A DNA stretch of 64,000 bases from Sequoia sempervirens (Eukaryota > Streptophyta > Pinopsida > Cupressales > Cupressaceae): assembly GCA_007258455.2 (NCBI GenBank), contig VDFB02000003.1, positions 38,849,084 to 38,913,083 of the forward strand. The letters are read 5' to 3'. The position numbers and the translations under genes were made by a program. Positions within the stretch are counted from its first letter, which is position 1; every line of letters begins with the position of its first letter. Under the pieces are notes generated by a model. That model made no database searches. It was not told where the DNA came from and saw nothing but the letters and a program-made list of their open reading frames with translations. Positions 23,962-35,904 of the stretch are shown piece after piece.

Positions 23962-25804
23962 TGTAGTGCCTCTCATGTTCTGATACTCTGATATTGCTTT
24001 GGTGTGTGTGTTTTGCTTCAGTGTGATTTATGGTTATGTTTTGATGCATATTTGATACTCTATTTGATAGCTTTTCCGCCATGTGTTGGGTGTGACAGAC
24101 AATTATGCTTATTTGCTTATGATAGTTGGACTTATGTGTGGGATACTCATGTTATGATTATGTTACTTTGTGAGTTATTTTGATGATGTGATACCTAGAT
24201 TTTGTTTACTGTATTTGATTCGAGTGAAGGAGATAGGGTGGCATCACTCATCCGTGAGCGCCCTGCCTCACCGTAACTCTCCTTCACAATGTGTTTGACT
24301 ATGAATTATTTGCATATGTATATGTTGTTCGACGTTTTGTGTTATGTAGGAATGCAGGTACCAGGTGCCGACTCCACCCGCATTGTCGAGTCTGAGCACA
24401 TCCTACATACCCAATGGTTGATGTGGTTAGGGAGTTGGTAAGAAAGTACCCCCGCCTATGTCAATGGTTGGTCCAGGGATTGTTCATGTTGTGTCCGTAC
24501 TTCGTTCGTGTGGGTATGGCTGTTAATTAAATCATTTTATTTCATGAGTTTTATAAGTGTGTTTATGGCTTGATCTAGTGCTTTATGATTTAAATTAAAT
24601 GCTAGTCTATGGTGTAAAATATTAAATTAATGAAAGGTTCAATATTGCTTATGATATTAATACTTTAGAAAATTATGATGTACATTAGCACTTTTATTGT
24701 TATTTTAAAATGTGAAACTATCCTTTAATTTAAATCATTAAATTAAATAAATAGTTAGATAAATTATTATGGTTTATTTTTAAAAGAAATAAAGTTAAGG
24801 AAAATCATTATCTTATTTGTTTTAATTAGAAAAAGGTGATTTAATAAAATAAATTTTAAACTTCAATTATAATTAAGTGAAATGTTGTTTAAAATTATTA
24901 TTAATTAATTGTTTATTTTTCAAAAATTAATTTTATTAAAATGAAATTAAAATATTTAAAAGGCATATTTTTTGGTGTAAATTAATTATGGAAGATTCTT
25001 CTTCCAAAATTGGAAAATGTCAAAAATGATGGGTTAAGTGGAATTTGCATGGGAAAGTTGTCAGAAAATTTATGACAACTTCTGATTTGGCTTTTTTGGA
25101 AAAAGTATATTTCAAAATATTGCTTTTTCGAAAAAGCAAGAGGGAGGAAATGCAAAAATGCAAAAATGTCTACAACTCAAAAAAATTGTTGAATTTTTTT
25201 CTTCTTTCAAGGATTAGTAATCTGTGTGGTTTTTCATCGATTTGATTTGAGAAGATTTGATTTTTGGCTTGCATTGGGTTTTGTTGTCGAATCCGTTGTT
25301 GTTGGGGTTTTGAATCTTTAGATTATGGAAGATTGCAGCTGGCTAGAGTCGCGCATCATTTCGTCTTCGAATCGAGCTTTGCATAGGACTCTGGGTAATT
25401 CGAATTTCATAATTTGATCTCTGTAGATTTAGCTTTTAAAAGGAGAAAGCAATTCTGTTTGAAAGAGAAAATATGTTTTCTGTGTGTGTTTGGGAAAATC
25501 CCATTCTCTGTAATTATTTCTTCTTGTCTGTAGATTTCTCCTTCCTCTCTGTAATTTTCATTCTAGAATTCCTGTTGAAATCTCGATTCCCTTTGTCTTT
25601 AGAATCTTCTCAGCTTTAAACCTCTGAAAATCTCTCTCGTCTGAGAACCCTTTCGTTCCCTGTATTTTCCCTATTCTAGCACTCTGGAAATTTTTACACT
25701 TCTCTTTTGTCACTGTATTTCTTTCATGGAAAAATTGTTGGATAAAATAAACATATATATGATATTTTATTATGTTATGTAGTTTTTAAATATTAATGTG
25801 GAGG

Positions 25805-25899
<95 letters not shown>

Positions 25900-28051
25900 T
25901 ATGTGCATATGTTCAGTTTATTCTATGCTTCAATTGCAACAGCATTAGATGAATTGATATATATTTATTTCAGTATTTATATACATACATATATATAGTG
26001 TATATGCAGGAAATGTGAGCAAATAATGAAAAATAAAAATAAGTTATTCTCCGGAAAAAAAATTATATATAAAGGGGAAAAATGTTATTTGTAGATTCTA
26101 TTTGAAAATGTCTTTTAATTTAAACTATATTTAGAATCTGAGGAAAATGAAATTTGTGATTTAAAAAAAGCTGTAGAATTTGATTTCATTATTTTCCAAT
26201 CAAACTCTATTGTGATATATATTATAATAGTTGTTTAAAATAAATAAATATTATAATCAGATTTTGAACTTAGAAGATTAATATCTTAAATCTGCTTTCG
26301 ACTTTGAATGAATTTTTAAAATAAAGATTAGATTTCCATTATCTTAGAAAAATCATAATTTAGAGTATTCTGTGTGGAAAAGATTTAAAATCAAAAAATA
26401 AAATACAGTTAAAAAAAATTGAAATTAGTGAATGATTTATAATTGGTTTTTAATAAATTTAGTTAGTATCTTTAATTTAAAAAAAGAAGTTTATTTTATT
26501 ATGTTTAGATAAATCATGGAATTATCATTGCTACTTTTTAATTAGCTTTTTAGCAAGTTTATAGACTTAGATATTTAATAAATGAATTATTTAAGTGTAG
26601 GAAGATATTTATTAAATTGATTATTGTGCTTGGGATAAATAGAAGTATTAGTGAATTTCCTTCAATTTTTTTAATTGATGAAAATGGTTATTTGATTGAG
26701 AATTGGATGATTTATTATTTAAATTCGTTATAGTTAATGATATGGTGTTATTTAATTGGATGTGATATTTTACTTTGTTCTTGTATGGTTAGCATTATCT
26801 CCAGAGGTTAGGGAAAGTGTGAATGCATTTCTATGGTTGCATCTTTTTGGTTTATGTTGATACCATGTGGGAATTTGTGGGTGGTACCTTGTTGTGAGTT
26901 ATGATTCTTTTGGTTGAACATTGTGGTACCCGTTTCTTGGTTTTGGTTTTAGGGCAACCATAGAGGAGAGTGGCTCTTCTTGGGGCCAGTGTACAAGTGG
27001 TCACCCTTGAAAGAGTTTCCCTTTAAGTGAAAATCTAATTAATTTACTTAGTGGGTTGGGTTAGTTATCACATAACAAGATAAAAATATACACCTCATCC
27101 CTACCGTTAGCGCTCCCAAAGGCTAAGGACAGGTGGGAAGACTTGGTCGGTAAGGTCACTACCTTGTCTTCACGAAAGGTAGATGGCTCCGCATGAGTCA
27201 CCCTATGGGGCGACACCTTGAAACAGGATGTCTGGTTAACCGTAGATGGAGGCGGCTCCTAGATTATAGGTAGTCTGGTGAATCCATGAAGTCCATGCGA
27301 TGACACTCTCCCATTATGCCCCTATGTTTCCCTTGTTCTTGTGCCTCTCGAGTTGTTTTAGTTATTTGAGTTGTTTATTTACTATTGATGTTTATGTTGT
27401 TCATGGGCTTGAGTCTTGTGATGTGTGTACTTTATGTTTTATTTTGTGGCTGAGGGTTCTTTCTTATCCACTCCTTGCACGGGGGGTGTTCCTTCGGGTC
27501 CACACGATCGGGTGGAAACGTGCAATGCACCCATTGGGTCCCTAGTTGTGATCGTGGCATGGATGCAATTGTAGTGATCTCGAAGCTCGTATGGAGAAGA
27601 TTGTACCTATGAAGAGTTCTCTTTCATTATTGTACTTTTGTATTATTGATTGTACCCTTCCCAATTTTATAAGGGAAGTGGCCTTGTAATGTAACTCTGA
27701 TTTTATATTTTGTTGTATCTATGGAAATATATTCCATATTTGTAATTTTGAACTCTGAAGATGAATATAGTATTATGTGACTTATGTTTATGAATTTATA
27801 TCTTATTCTTGTTGTACTTATATCATGTTTAATTCTAGTTTCTTTCTTCTGCTTTAGTTAGTATTGTTCATTAATTGTTGGGTTCGTTTAAGTAACGCAC
27901 CATGTACCCATAGGATTAGGTTAATGCTTTATGTTATATCTATGTTGTATAAATGTTTATTTGTTGCATTGTGTAATTGTTATTTTTAAAAAAAAAATTA
28001 TTCCGTATTTGTTGTAGTTGTCCTATGGGGTTTGTGTGGTGGGGCTTTACA
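23962..28051 (+). repeat. 3' LTR of chromovirus E2 (4,090 bp)
   Basis: It aligns from TGTAGTGCC to GGGCTTTACA with the 5' LTR. Differences are scattered substitutions, a short insertion near 24487, and loss or absence of the second 123-bp unit and the (CATA)n tract. The open frames inside (25045-25245, 27300-27545) correspond to shortened frames in the 5' LTR and are not genes. Confidence 0.92.
25808..25898. repeat. (TA)n(TG)n microsatellite in E2 3' LTR
   Basis: A pure (TA)n run followed by a pure (TG)n run at the position of the 18535-18917 repeats. The difference between the two LTRs shows change by replication slippage after insertion. Confidence 0.9.
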
Positions 28052-29560
28052 AGATAATCCTTTCCACATATATAACATTAATAAAAATATAAAATATAAA
28101 TATAAAGTACATTAATAGTTCTACATTTCATTAGTTTATAACATTTTAAAATTTAAAATATAATATCTCTTTTAGGCGGTCCAAATTGAAAAACAATAAT
28201 TATGTTGGTCATTTCCTTTATAAAAATATGACACAATTATGAACTCTTACCTTATCTTCAATAGTTTTCAAGTGTTTTCAAAGATTGACCTAGGAGAACA
28301 TATCTCCTTGGAATATGACAACCCTTTTTTTAGTTTTTAAATATTATAGAAGAGTATAACAAATGAATACCAACTAGGTGAATAGAAATCAAAGATACAT
28401 ATTTACATAAGGTCAAGTCTCGATGTAGAGGACAAATCCACGATTGCATCTACTTTCACCACAAACTTGATCCCAAATATAGTAAATTTGTAGATGCATT
28501 TCATTGATAAGGAGATCAATTTTTTTGAGTAGATAACAACTATATGTACTAGAATATTTATCAAAGACAATCATTCTTTGATCACAAAGCTAAGTACCTA
28601 TATCTATTATATTTACTTTCATAAAAAAGTTGCAATAATATGTAGTTAGTCCCAATTACCATTGTTTAATCTAGGTCAATTTGTGTTTAATTGTTTACAT
28701 AATCTAGCCTAGGTTAACCTTAAGGAAAGTTTACATTCCTTTACCTTTTTGGTGAACCTAACTAATCCTATATGACCTAGTTTTTTTGAGTTTTCTTATC
28801 CATATTAGAACTTTTCATATCTATATCTTTTTAGATTTACCTCCCATTTTTAAATTTGAAACTCCTTTACATATTTTTATTTCATTACTTTAACATTGTT
28901 ATATCATTTCTTATTTAGGTTTTGAATTTGATTATGCTCTATTTCATACTCTACCCAACATTGACTCTCATAATAGGGTTTTACTTTCAATTTTTATTTT
29001 ATATATATATATTTCAGTCTAAAAGTACATTTTTGAGATTTATTTTCTAATATTTTATTTCTACCATGAGAAACTTAAGATCCTAATATCCATTACAAAG
29101 GAATGCTCAAGTAAACCATACCATGACCATCCCATCTAGTGAAAATAAAGTCTATTTAATGCTCATAATGAAAATGGTGAGTATTATGATCATAATACTC
29201 ACTTAAACAATATAGTTTTCATAAATGGAGTTTCTCATTTAGCTAATGTAGAAAATACTATTATTGGATATGTTCCATGATATGTTTGCTAATAGGCCAT
29301 TTGGATTAGATATTTTATAAATGATATGTTAAACCTACTTCATCTGTTGTGACTTAGTGCATCTACTTTTTCTATAGGTCTATCCTCTACCATTACTACT
29401 TCCACCAAGACTACTCATCCCCATAGTACTACTACTAATTTCTAACCATTTAGTGCCTATCCCTTTTTAACTTACACTCATGTCTATGGTGTAGCTCTTA
29501 GTTACATCCCTCCTAAGATACCCATTACTCACATGATGTATCACACCTTCATGCCTATTT
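28052..29560. other. No firmly recognised gene; possible old gag fragment near the end
   Basis: The region is A+T-rich. From about 29370 to 29560 a frame gives Ser/Thr/Pro-rich text, and after element E3 similar composition continues (32420-32640), which may be an old Gag linker split by E3. No defining motif was found. Confidence 0.25.
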
Positions 29561-29956
29561 TGTTAGAGTTATCTTGCATTAGCTAATAATTAATTAATCT
29601 TTAATTGATTATTAGTCTAATTTATTCTCACACACTTTATCTAAACTTAGGAATGCTTTATTAGTTGAGTTAATATTAGATCATTATGTCTCATCTCATG
29701 TGACGTTGACACTTGTCATGATCTAATCCCTTTTTCATTTAGGGCTTTTCTCTTATAAGCATTCAACCCTCATTGTAATTATTCACGAAGAATATCTGGA
29801 GCTTTCATATCTTCTTGAAAGTCTCTTGCTTTTGTAGTTTTTTTCTTGTTAAAGAATATTGCACATATTGTTTGCAGATCTCTTGCATGGAAGGTGTAAT
29901 TGTTTGTTGTTTGATCCTTTGGCTTGTGGTTTTGTGCTTGTTTCACAATTCTAAGA
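29561..29956 (+). repeat. 5' LTR of non-autonomous element E3 (396 bp)
   Basis: It starts TGTTAGAGTTATC and has the same length and sequence, with scattered changes, as 32024-32419. Its end reads ATTCTAAGA where the 3' LTR has ATTCTAACA. TATAAG is at 29754-29759. The flanks TATTT (29556-29560) and TCTTT (32420-32424) are a target duplication with one mismatch. Confidence 0.88.
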
Positions 29957-32023
29957 TTTGTGAAGGTTTGTAGAAAGGGATTTTTTGCCAGATCCAGGGG
30001 GTGCCTGATTTTTCAACGTATTTTGAGCCCAAATGGACCTCACCATTGCATCCAAAGCGGCCAAAAACCTTAAGATCGCTTGTCAAATCATCAAATTTGG
30101 TGAAGTTGACATCTTAGGCAAAAAAAATTGCCAGGGAAGCCGTACGGCCTCCCTAGCACACAAATTGAGGTAAAACTAAAAAAAATCCTTTGATTTTTTT
30201 TTAAAATATCAAATCGAAAAAAAAAATCCTTTTTTTGAAAAGGACATTTATTTATTTATTTTTCAGTTTAAAAATTGTATTAAAAATTTAATTGGGTTGG
30301 TACGAGGGTACCCCCCTGGCAGGGAGCCAGCCCTAAGGCCTTGCCCCAAATGGGGAGGGAACCCGTGGGGATTCCCACCCTTGCCAAAGGTAGTGGCGGC
30401 TCCCCTTAGTCGCCCAGCCCGTCCCCCACCCAAAAAGAATTCAATGTATTTTTTTAAAATAATTGTTCTTTTATACATTCTTTTAAAAAAATATCTAAAG
30501 TTTTTTATGCTTTTTCAACTTTAAAAAAATAAAAAAAGCAAAAATCATGCAATATTTTTTAATTTTTTTTTTTTCATGCACTGTACCTGAAGGAGTTTTT
30601 TTTTCCAACACTACTAAATCTGGCGGACCTTCAAATTTAGAGGTATTTTTGCTAATTTTGGCGGAGATGTTCTTTTTCCCTTCTCAACCCCTCTATGTTG
30701 GGCTTTTCAATTTTGCACCCAATATTCTAGAGGCCATATCTCGACCATATAGTGGGCTTTTTTAGTGCAATTTTTTTTTGAAATGGGGTGGAATTTTGTG
30801 CTCTTCACAGTAGTGCAGGTATTTTCCAGTTTTGATTTCTTATTTTTTCCAGAATTCCATTTTCTTAGTGTTGTAGTTGTTCAGTTCTCGTTTTGGTGAC
30901 TTCGATGGGTCATATCTTCTATATCCAGACATATTTTTGGGTGTCATTTTTTTGAAGGTGCATGTTTTTTCGTGTACTTCATCACAATGCTACTAGTTTC
31001 CTCTTTTTATATAGGAGAAATGTATTTTCAACTGTTGTCATTTTTGGACCATATAGGCTCACATTGCATGTATTTATGATTTTGTAAATGCACTAAGATA
31101 AAGTGCCTTCGTATTGCACCTATATTATGGGATCTTGCACATTACTTTGTGCCTTGTTGTACTCGCACTATGATATAAAGTGCCATGGGGGTTGATGTTT
31201 GCCTTTGTTTTTCCTTCATACCTTTCTCATGCGAGTGTGCCTTGGTTCGCACATCCTTTATATTTGCTTGTACTTTCATGACTACACCTTTAGATGTTCT
31301 TGGTTCCTCTTCATGCACTACTTTTAGGCATTCAGTTTCAGTGTACCTGTCATACCTCTTCCTTGTCAGCATTATGGGGGGGTTTCTACTATTGGTGCTA
31401 ATACTTCCTTGGTTTCACGTTCGAGTGAGCTATGTATACATTATTTTTTCCTATGTACTAGGCGGATGCAGTGACTGGTTACCCATGCATTTCAGTGAGA
31501 TGGAGCACTTACCATATGGACACTCTTGCATTCTTATTTCTAGAGGCAACCTTCCATTTTTCACTTGATCAGTTCTTCAGACTATTGGTACTTGTGCCAT
31601 TTGCATCTTTGAGTTCTTGATGTTTTCCTTGGTTTTCCATTGGATTCAAGTAGTGTCATTGAGGGAACTAATGCATATTCTTTTCTTCTTGATCCTAATC
31701 ATTATATGTTTTAGTCGAGGTTCTTCTTTCAACATTTCAATAGTCCTTCTTCGACAATGTTTGCAACTTCTTCATGCTTCTGGATGTTCCTTTGTTCCTA
31801 TCTTTTGGGACAACCTTGTCTTGTTTGGAGGCTTCTTAAGTCCTTCACTTGACTTTCATCTCTTTTTGGAGTAGATTTTTTCCCTTGATGTTTTCTCTAT
31901 TTCTCTACATTATAGAGATCTTCAGTTTGTACATGGGTGCCTTATTTGGCCTTGTTTTCCAAGACCCATCATGCATTCTTTTTAGGGTTTTTAGCTACTC
32001 CCTAAGTTCATCTTAAGGGGGGT
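29957..32023 (+). mobile_element. E3 internal region without gag or pol
   Basis: About 2.07 kb between the two LTRs. No Gag, protease, integrase or RT motif was found in any frame, and no clear primer-binding site follows the 5' LTR. It holds a near-palindrome around 30133-30154 (core GCCGTACGGC), a G+C-rich block at 30297-30430, and a PPT TTAAGGGGGG at 32013-32022. Open frames 31185-31568 and 31617-31874 have no family resemblance. The size and lack of genes fit a LARD- or TRIM-like element mobilised by a partner, perhaps one with LTRs like E6. Confidence 0.75.
30297..30430. other. G+C-rich hairpin block in E3
   Basis: A sharp G+C island in A+T-rich sequence. It contains several short stems: CTGGC/GCCAG, GGGTAC/GTACCC and GTGGG/CCCAC. 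A structured RNA element (packaging, dimerisation) is possible, but this is inference. Confidence 0.45.
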
Positions 32024-32419
32024 TGTTAGAGTTATCTTTCATTAGCTAGTAATTAATTAATCTTTAATTGATTATTAGTCTAATTTATTCTCACACACTT
32101 TAGCTAAACATAGGAATACTTTATTAGTTGAGTTAATATTAGATCATTATGTCTCATCTCATGTGATGTTGACACTTGTCATGATCTGATCCCTTTCTCA
32201 TTTAGGGCTTTGCTCTTATAAGAATTCAACCCTCATTGTAATTATTCACGGAGAAAAGATGGAGCTTTCATACCTTCTTTAAAGCCTCTTGCTTCTATAA
32301 CTTTTTTCTTGTTGAAGAATATTGCACATATTGTTTGCAGATCTCTTGCATGGAAGGTGTATTTGTTTGTTGTTTTATCCTGTGACTCGTAGTTTTGTGC
32401 TTGTTTCACAATTCTAACA
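32024..32419 (+). repeat. 3' LTR of E3 (396 bp)
   Basis: It starts TGTTAGAGTTATC one base after the PPT and ends TTCTAACA, giving TGTTAGA/TCTAACA inverted termini. It aligns with the 5' LTR end to end. Confidence 0.9.
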
Positions 32420-33789
32420 TCTTTTATCCATAACTATTGGGCCTTCTGCTACCTCACTTACCTAAGCCACTTCCAAACCCAATGATATATCTCATACCCT
32501 AAATAACCTTAAGCAACTTACTTTTCCATTCCATTATCCCAAGCTATCACTTCATCTACCCCTCTTACCTCTTATTCATTTTACCACACACACTATAAAG
32601 GTATCCAAATCTCATAAGTCACCATTCCCTCCACCCTAGATTCACTATTCACAAAATAGGTCAAATTAAAAATAAATTGGATGTGAATCCAAGTGAAAAA
32701 ACAGTGACAAATTTTTTAATTTTAAACATACAATGTTATCTTTGGATATTGTGACATGTCTATTATTAGAAATTTAGTGTGTTATTCACTTGCTGATAGT
32801 TCCTAGATGAAGAGAAGATGTTAAAGTACCAGATTGTAGATTGGTAAACAAGTAAAAAATTCCATGTTGCGAGTCTTAGGTGTTACAATATCATGGAGGC
32901 TTGTCTTAGCCTCGTGTTTCTATGGTTACAACCACAAGGAATTTGGTTAAGAATTCAATGAAAAATATTAGCTTAAGTAGTTTTTGGAGTGTGTATGACA
33001 TTGAAAGAGCACATACAATAGTGTTAGAGAACATGTGATAAAATTTAAGAGTATGTGGATGTTATAGATAAAAATGGTATTACAAGTAGCTACTTGAACA
33101 ATCAACAAGTTGTCTCTACTATTAAAATATGTAGTTGGTGTTTGTTTGGCTGGAATGTAGGAAGATATGTATGCAGTTTAGGTATAGATAGTCAATAATA
33201 TTTGACCAAATGTGAGCAATGATGAAAAATTATATGTGGTGATCATCCATGGGGATGAATCATGTTTAGTTTAATGGATGGTATGCTAACACCATAGTAC
33301 AATCATGAAATGGTTATGTGACTATCAATATTCAAAGGATAATTAGATGGTTGTGATAGTTTGGATTGCATGAAGATGGTTCAACATCTATATATAGAAC
33401 TATTGTAATGGATTGAATGGTAGAGGAACTATGTTTACTAATCCTAGTGTGTTGTTGTGATGCTCAAGGGAATGGTTATGAGGTTGTACAATTTAGTCTA
33501 TAGATTGAGACACTCTACAAGAAAGAAATTATGTTGGACATTATTTGAATTATAAATACAATTGTTATCATCCTTTTGTTGGTGGGTTTTCTCCTTAACA
33601 TTTTCCCCACATAAATATCTATGTCTCATGTGAATGTAATGTACATACTATCTCATGTTCTTTCCTTCATGTTAGATATTGAATCATTAGAAAAATAATA
33701 GTTATATTTTCATCACATAATATTAAAGTTTTCCATATCGATTATTTTAATCATCTATAGTAGGGACTAAATTTCGAGTATCCATTACA
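32420..33789. other. No recognised gene; possible LTR scrap
   Basis: Nothing coding was recognised. GGTGGGTTTTCTCC followed by TTTTCCCCACATAAAT (33578-33615) resembles the U5 end of Tork/Angela-type copia LTRs. It stands alone, so this is weak. Confidence 0.25.
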
Positions 33790-34060
33790 TGGATTTCATG
33801 ACACCTCAATTTTCAATATATGATGGAAAAGGTGAGACCAACACCTATCTAAGATCATACACAACTACTTGTGTAGACTTCATTTACGAGGATAAGTTAT
33901 TTAAGAAAATTTATTTCCACATGCTTTAAAAGTCTATGCTATCAAGTGATTATTCTCACTTCCTCAAGGATTTATATAGTCATTTTATGATCACATTAAG
34001 TATTCTTAAAAAAATTAAAGTTAATATGAAATTGAAGTAATAGTTGAAAATTTATTTGAG
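33790..34060 (+). pseudogene. Ty3/gypsy Gag capsid-domain remnant
   Basis: Around 33800-33940 a frame reads TPQFSIYDGKGETNTYLRSY then TTCVDFIYEDKLFKKIYF, the retrotransposon Gag block (P-K-F-x-x-F-D-G-x-x-D-P-x-x-H-L-x-x-Y-x-x-x-C). E5 carries the same block (LPKYNGKHNLVEHIREF). The remnant is interrupted by stops, and its 3' part is overtaken by the duplication at 34061 and by element E4. Confidence 0.6.
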
Positions 34061-34435
34061 TGTGCCCAGTGATTGAATTCAAACACATTAGTGATTATTG
34101 CATCTAATTCTAGTATTTATGCTCCAAATTGATCACTCCCTTACATGATTTGTAGTTGATGCAAACAAGATTAGGGGGTCTTATCAAACTACCCAATCTT
34201 GTAGCCTTAACATCTCATCCAACCCACATTCTTGCACATAGACCCCCTAATCTTGTGTGCCCAGTGATTGAATTCAAACACATTAGTGATTATTGCATCT
34301 AATTCTAGTATTTATGCTCCAAATTGATCACTCCCTTACATGATTTGTAGTTGATGCAAACAAGATTAGGGGGTCTTATCAAACTACCCAATCTTGTAGC
34401 CTTAACATCTCATCCAACCCACATTCTTGCACATA
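34061..34435. repeat. 180-bp direct duplication across the E4 LTR junction
   Basis: Two apparently identical 180-bp copies, 34061-34240 and 34256-34435, are separated by 15 bp (34241-34255). Each copy holds 96 bp of the old gag flank plus 84 bp of the E4 LTR end. The spacer GACCCCCTAATCTTG is the exact reverse complement of CAAGATTAGGGGGTC inside each copy. Confidence 0.9.
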
Positions 34436-35057
34436 TATCAAGGACAACATATATTTATTATCACTTTCATATGTACACCCATACAACAAAATTCCTCAAG
34501 AATAATTACATACAGTGAGGATTTCAACAAGAAATAAAATTCAAAATTTTTACAAGGGTTTCTAGGCACTTCATGCCTTCAAATATTCAAAGTCTTTTTC
34601 CTTCAACTTTCTTGGCTTCACTCCTCTTTTTAAATCTAGTTTTTCCCTTCATACTACATCTCTCATGGCTTCCTTGAACACATAAAACACACCTGGAACT
34701 TTCTTCTTCTCTTCTTCTATTTGTCTCCTTTTGGAAAGCTAATTTTCTACACTTTCCTTCATGCAATCCTCTAGAGCAACCTGTAAATTCTTTCTTCAAA
34801 CTCGTTACTTATGATTTATGCCTCTTGACTCCACTAAAGGCTATATTTATAGAGGTTTTCGACTATGTGAAACATCAAAAAGTGGTTTCAAAATCTACTC
34901 TTTTATCGACCCTTAAAATTCTTGTAGAAAATGAAATAAAACATAGTCTATTGCTTCCAAAAGTGCCATCCAAAGTTGTTGTACCATATCAAACATCTTT
35001 CTGTTGTATATGCATTTTAAAAATGGATAAAATAAATAACCAAGTCGTGCTCATTCA
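34352..35057 (-). repeat. 3' LTR of minus-strand element E4
   Basis: It is homologous to 36781 to about 37640 in the same orientation. On the minus strand it begins TGAATGAGCACG just after a purine-rich AATTTGGGG (35058-35066), a plausible PPT, and ends GTTTGCATCA. A second copy of its last 84 bp lies at 34157-34240. TATA-like TATTTATAG sits near 34848. The outer limit was set by the PPT, not by alignment to the end of the other LTR, so it is less certain. Confidence 0.7.
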
Positions 35058-35658
35058 CCCCAAATTGGAAATTTAAGTTATTAATTTGTTTTTAAAAAAT
35101 TACTATTTTTTTCTCCATTTTAGGAACTAAAATTGAAAGAATAAGACCAAAATGGAATGCCAAGAGTCACTTGTCTTATGTGCACTTCCCTAGATGTACA
35201 AATTGAGAAAATTAATTAATTTTCATTAATTTTCCTTCAAAATCCCCTTCCACCATGGTAAATAGACAATTTCAACCCCTAGAACCTTGAAATTATGCAA
35301 TTTTACAAATCACATTAAACACCTTGTTTGACCTTGATGTATGAAATGGAAATAAATTCCTCAAAAATAAATAATCACATCCTTACAAAACTTCACAATA
35401 TTCTCTTGAAGCTCAAACCTACACCAAAAATGTAAAATACTAAACATGAAAAGAAAATACATTTTTGGTGATGCAAGATTGCTTGTGATCCCAGATGCTT
35501 TTGCATCAAAAACACTAGGTAAGAATTTTGTGAGCATGGCTCAAAAAATGGAGTTGAGTGGTTGAACCACACTTTCAAATAGTAAACTATTTACAACATA
35601 CTCCAATTCTTTCATAGGTACCATAAAAATATATTTCTCCTCCTTTTTCAACACATCC

Positions 35659-35904
35659 CTAGAACTCTTCATATCTTCCTTTGTAGAATGTGTTTACCAA
35701 TCCCTCTTTCACTTGTGGAAATTTATCCACTATATATGAAGCTCCTCCACAAATTACATTTTTTATCTTCTCTTCTATTGTGGGATTTAACCCACAATGA
35801 TCTATCCTCCTCCACCAATGTTCATCTAAACCATCCCCTACAACACCTACATAAATTAGCAATATCATGGAAACTAAATATTTCCATTTGCACTTCCTCT
35901 TCAC
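35659..35904 (-). pseudogene. E4: probable continuation of the unknown ORF after a frameshift
   Basis: This minus-strand frame overlaps the end of the 226-aa ORF and reads GLDEHWWRRIDHCGLNPTIE then VKEGLVNTFYKGRYEEF. The composition is protein-like and continues the same theme, so the original protein probably ran through here by one frame before a small indel. Not recognised as any known domain. Confidence 0.35.

Noticed and set aside
31185..31568. 127-aa ORF in E3 as a captured gene
   Set aside because: There is no domain or convincing composition. The strand opposite is also partly open, and other E3-type sequences in the window do not keep it.
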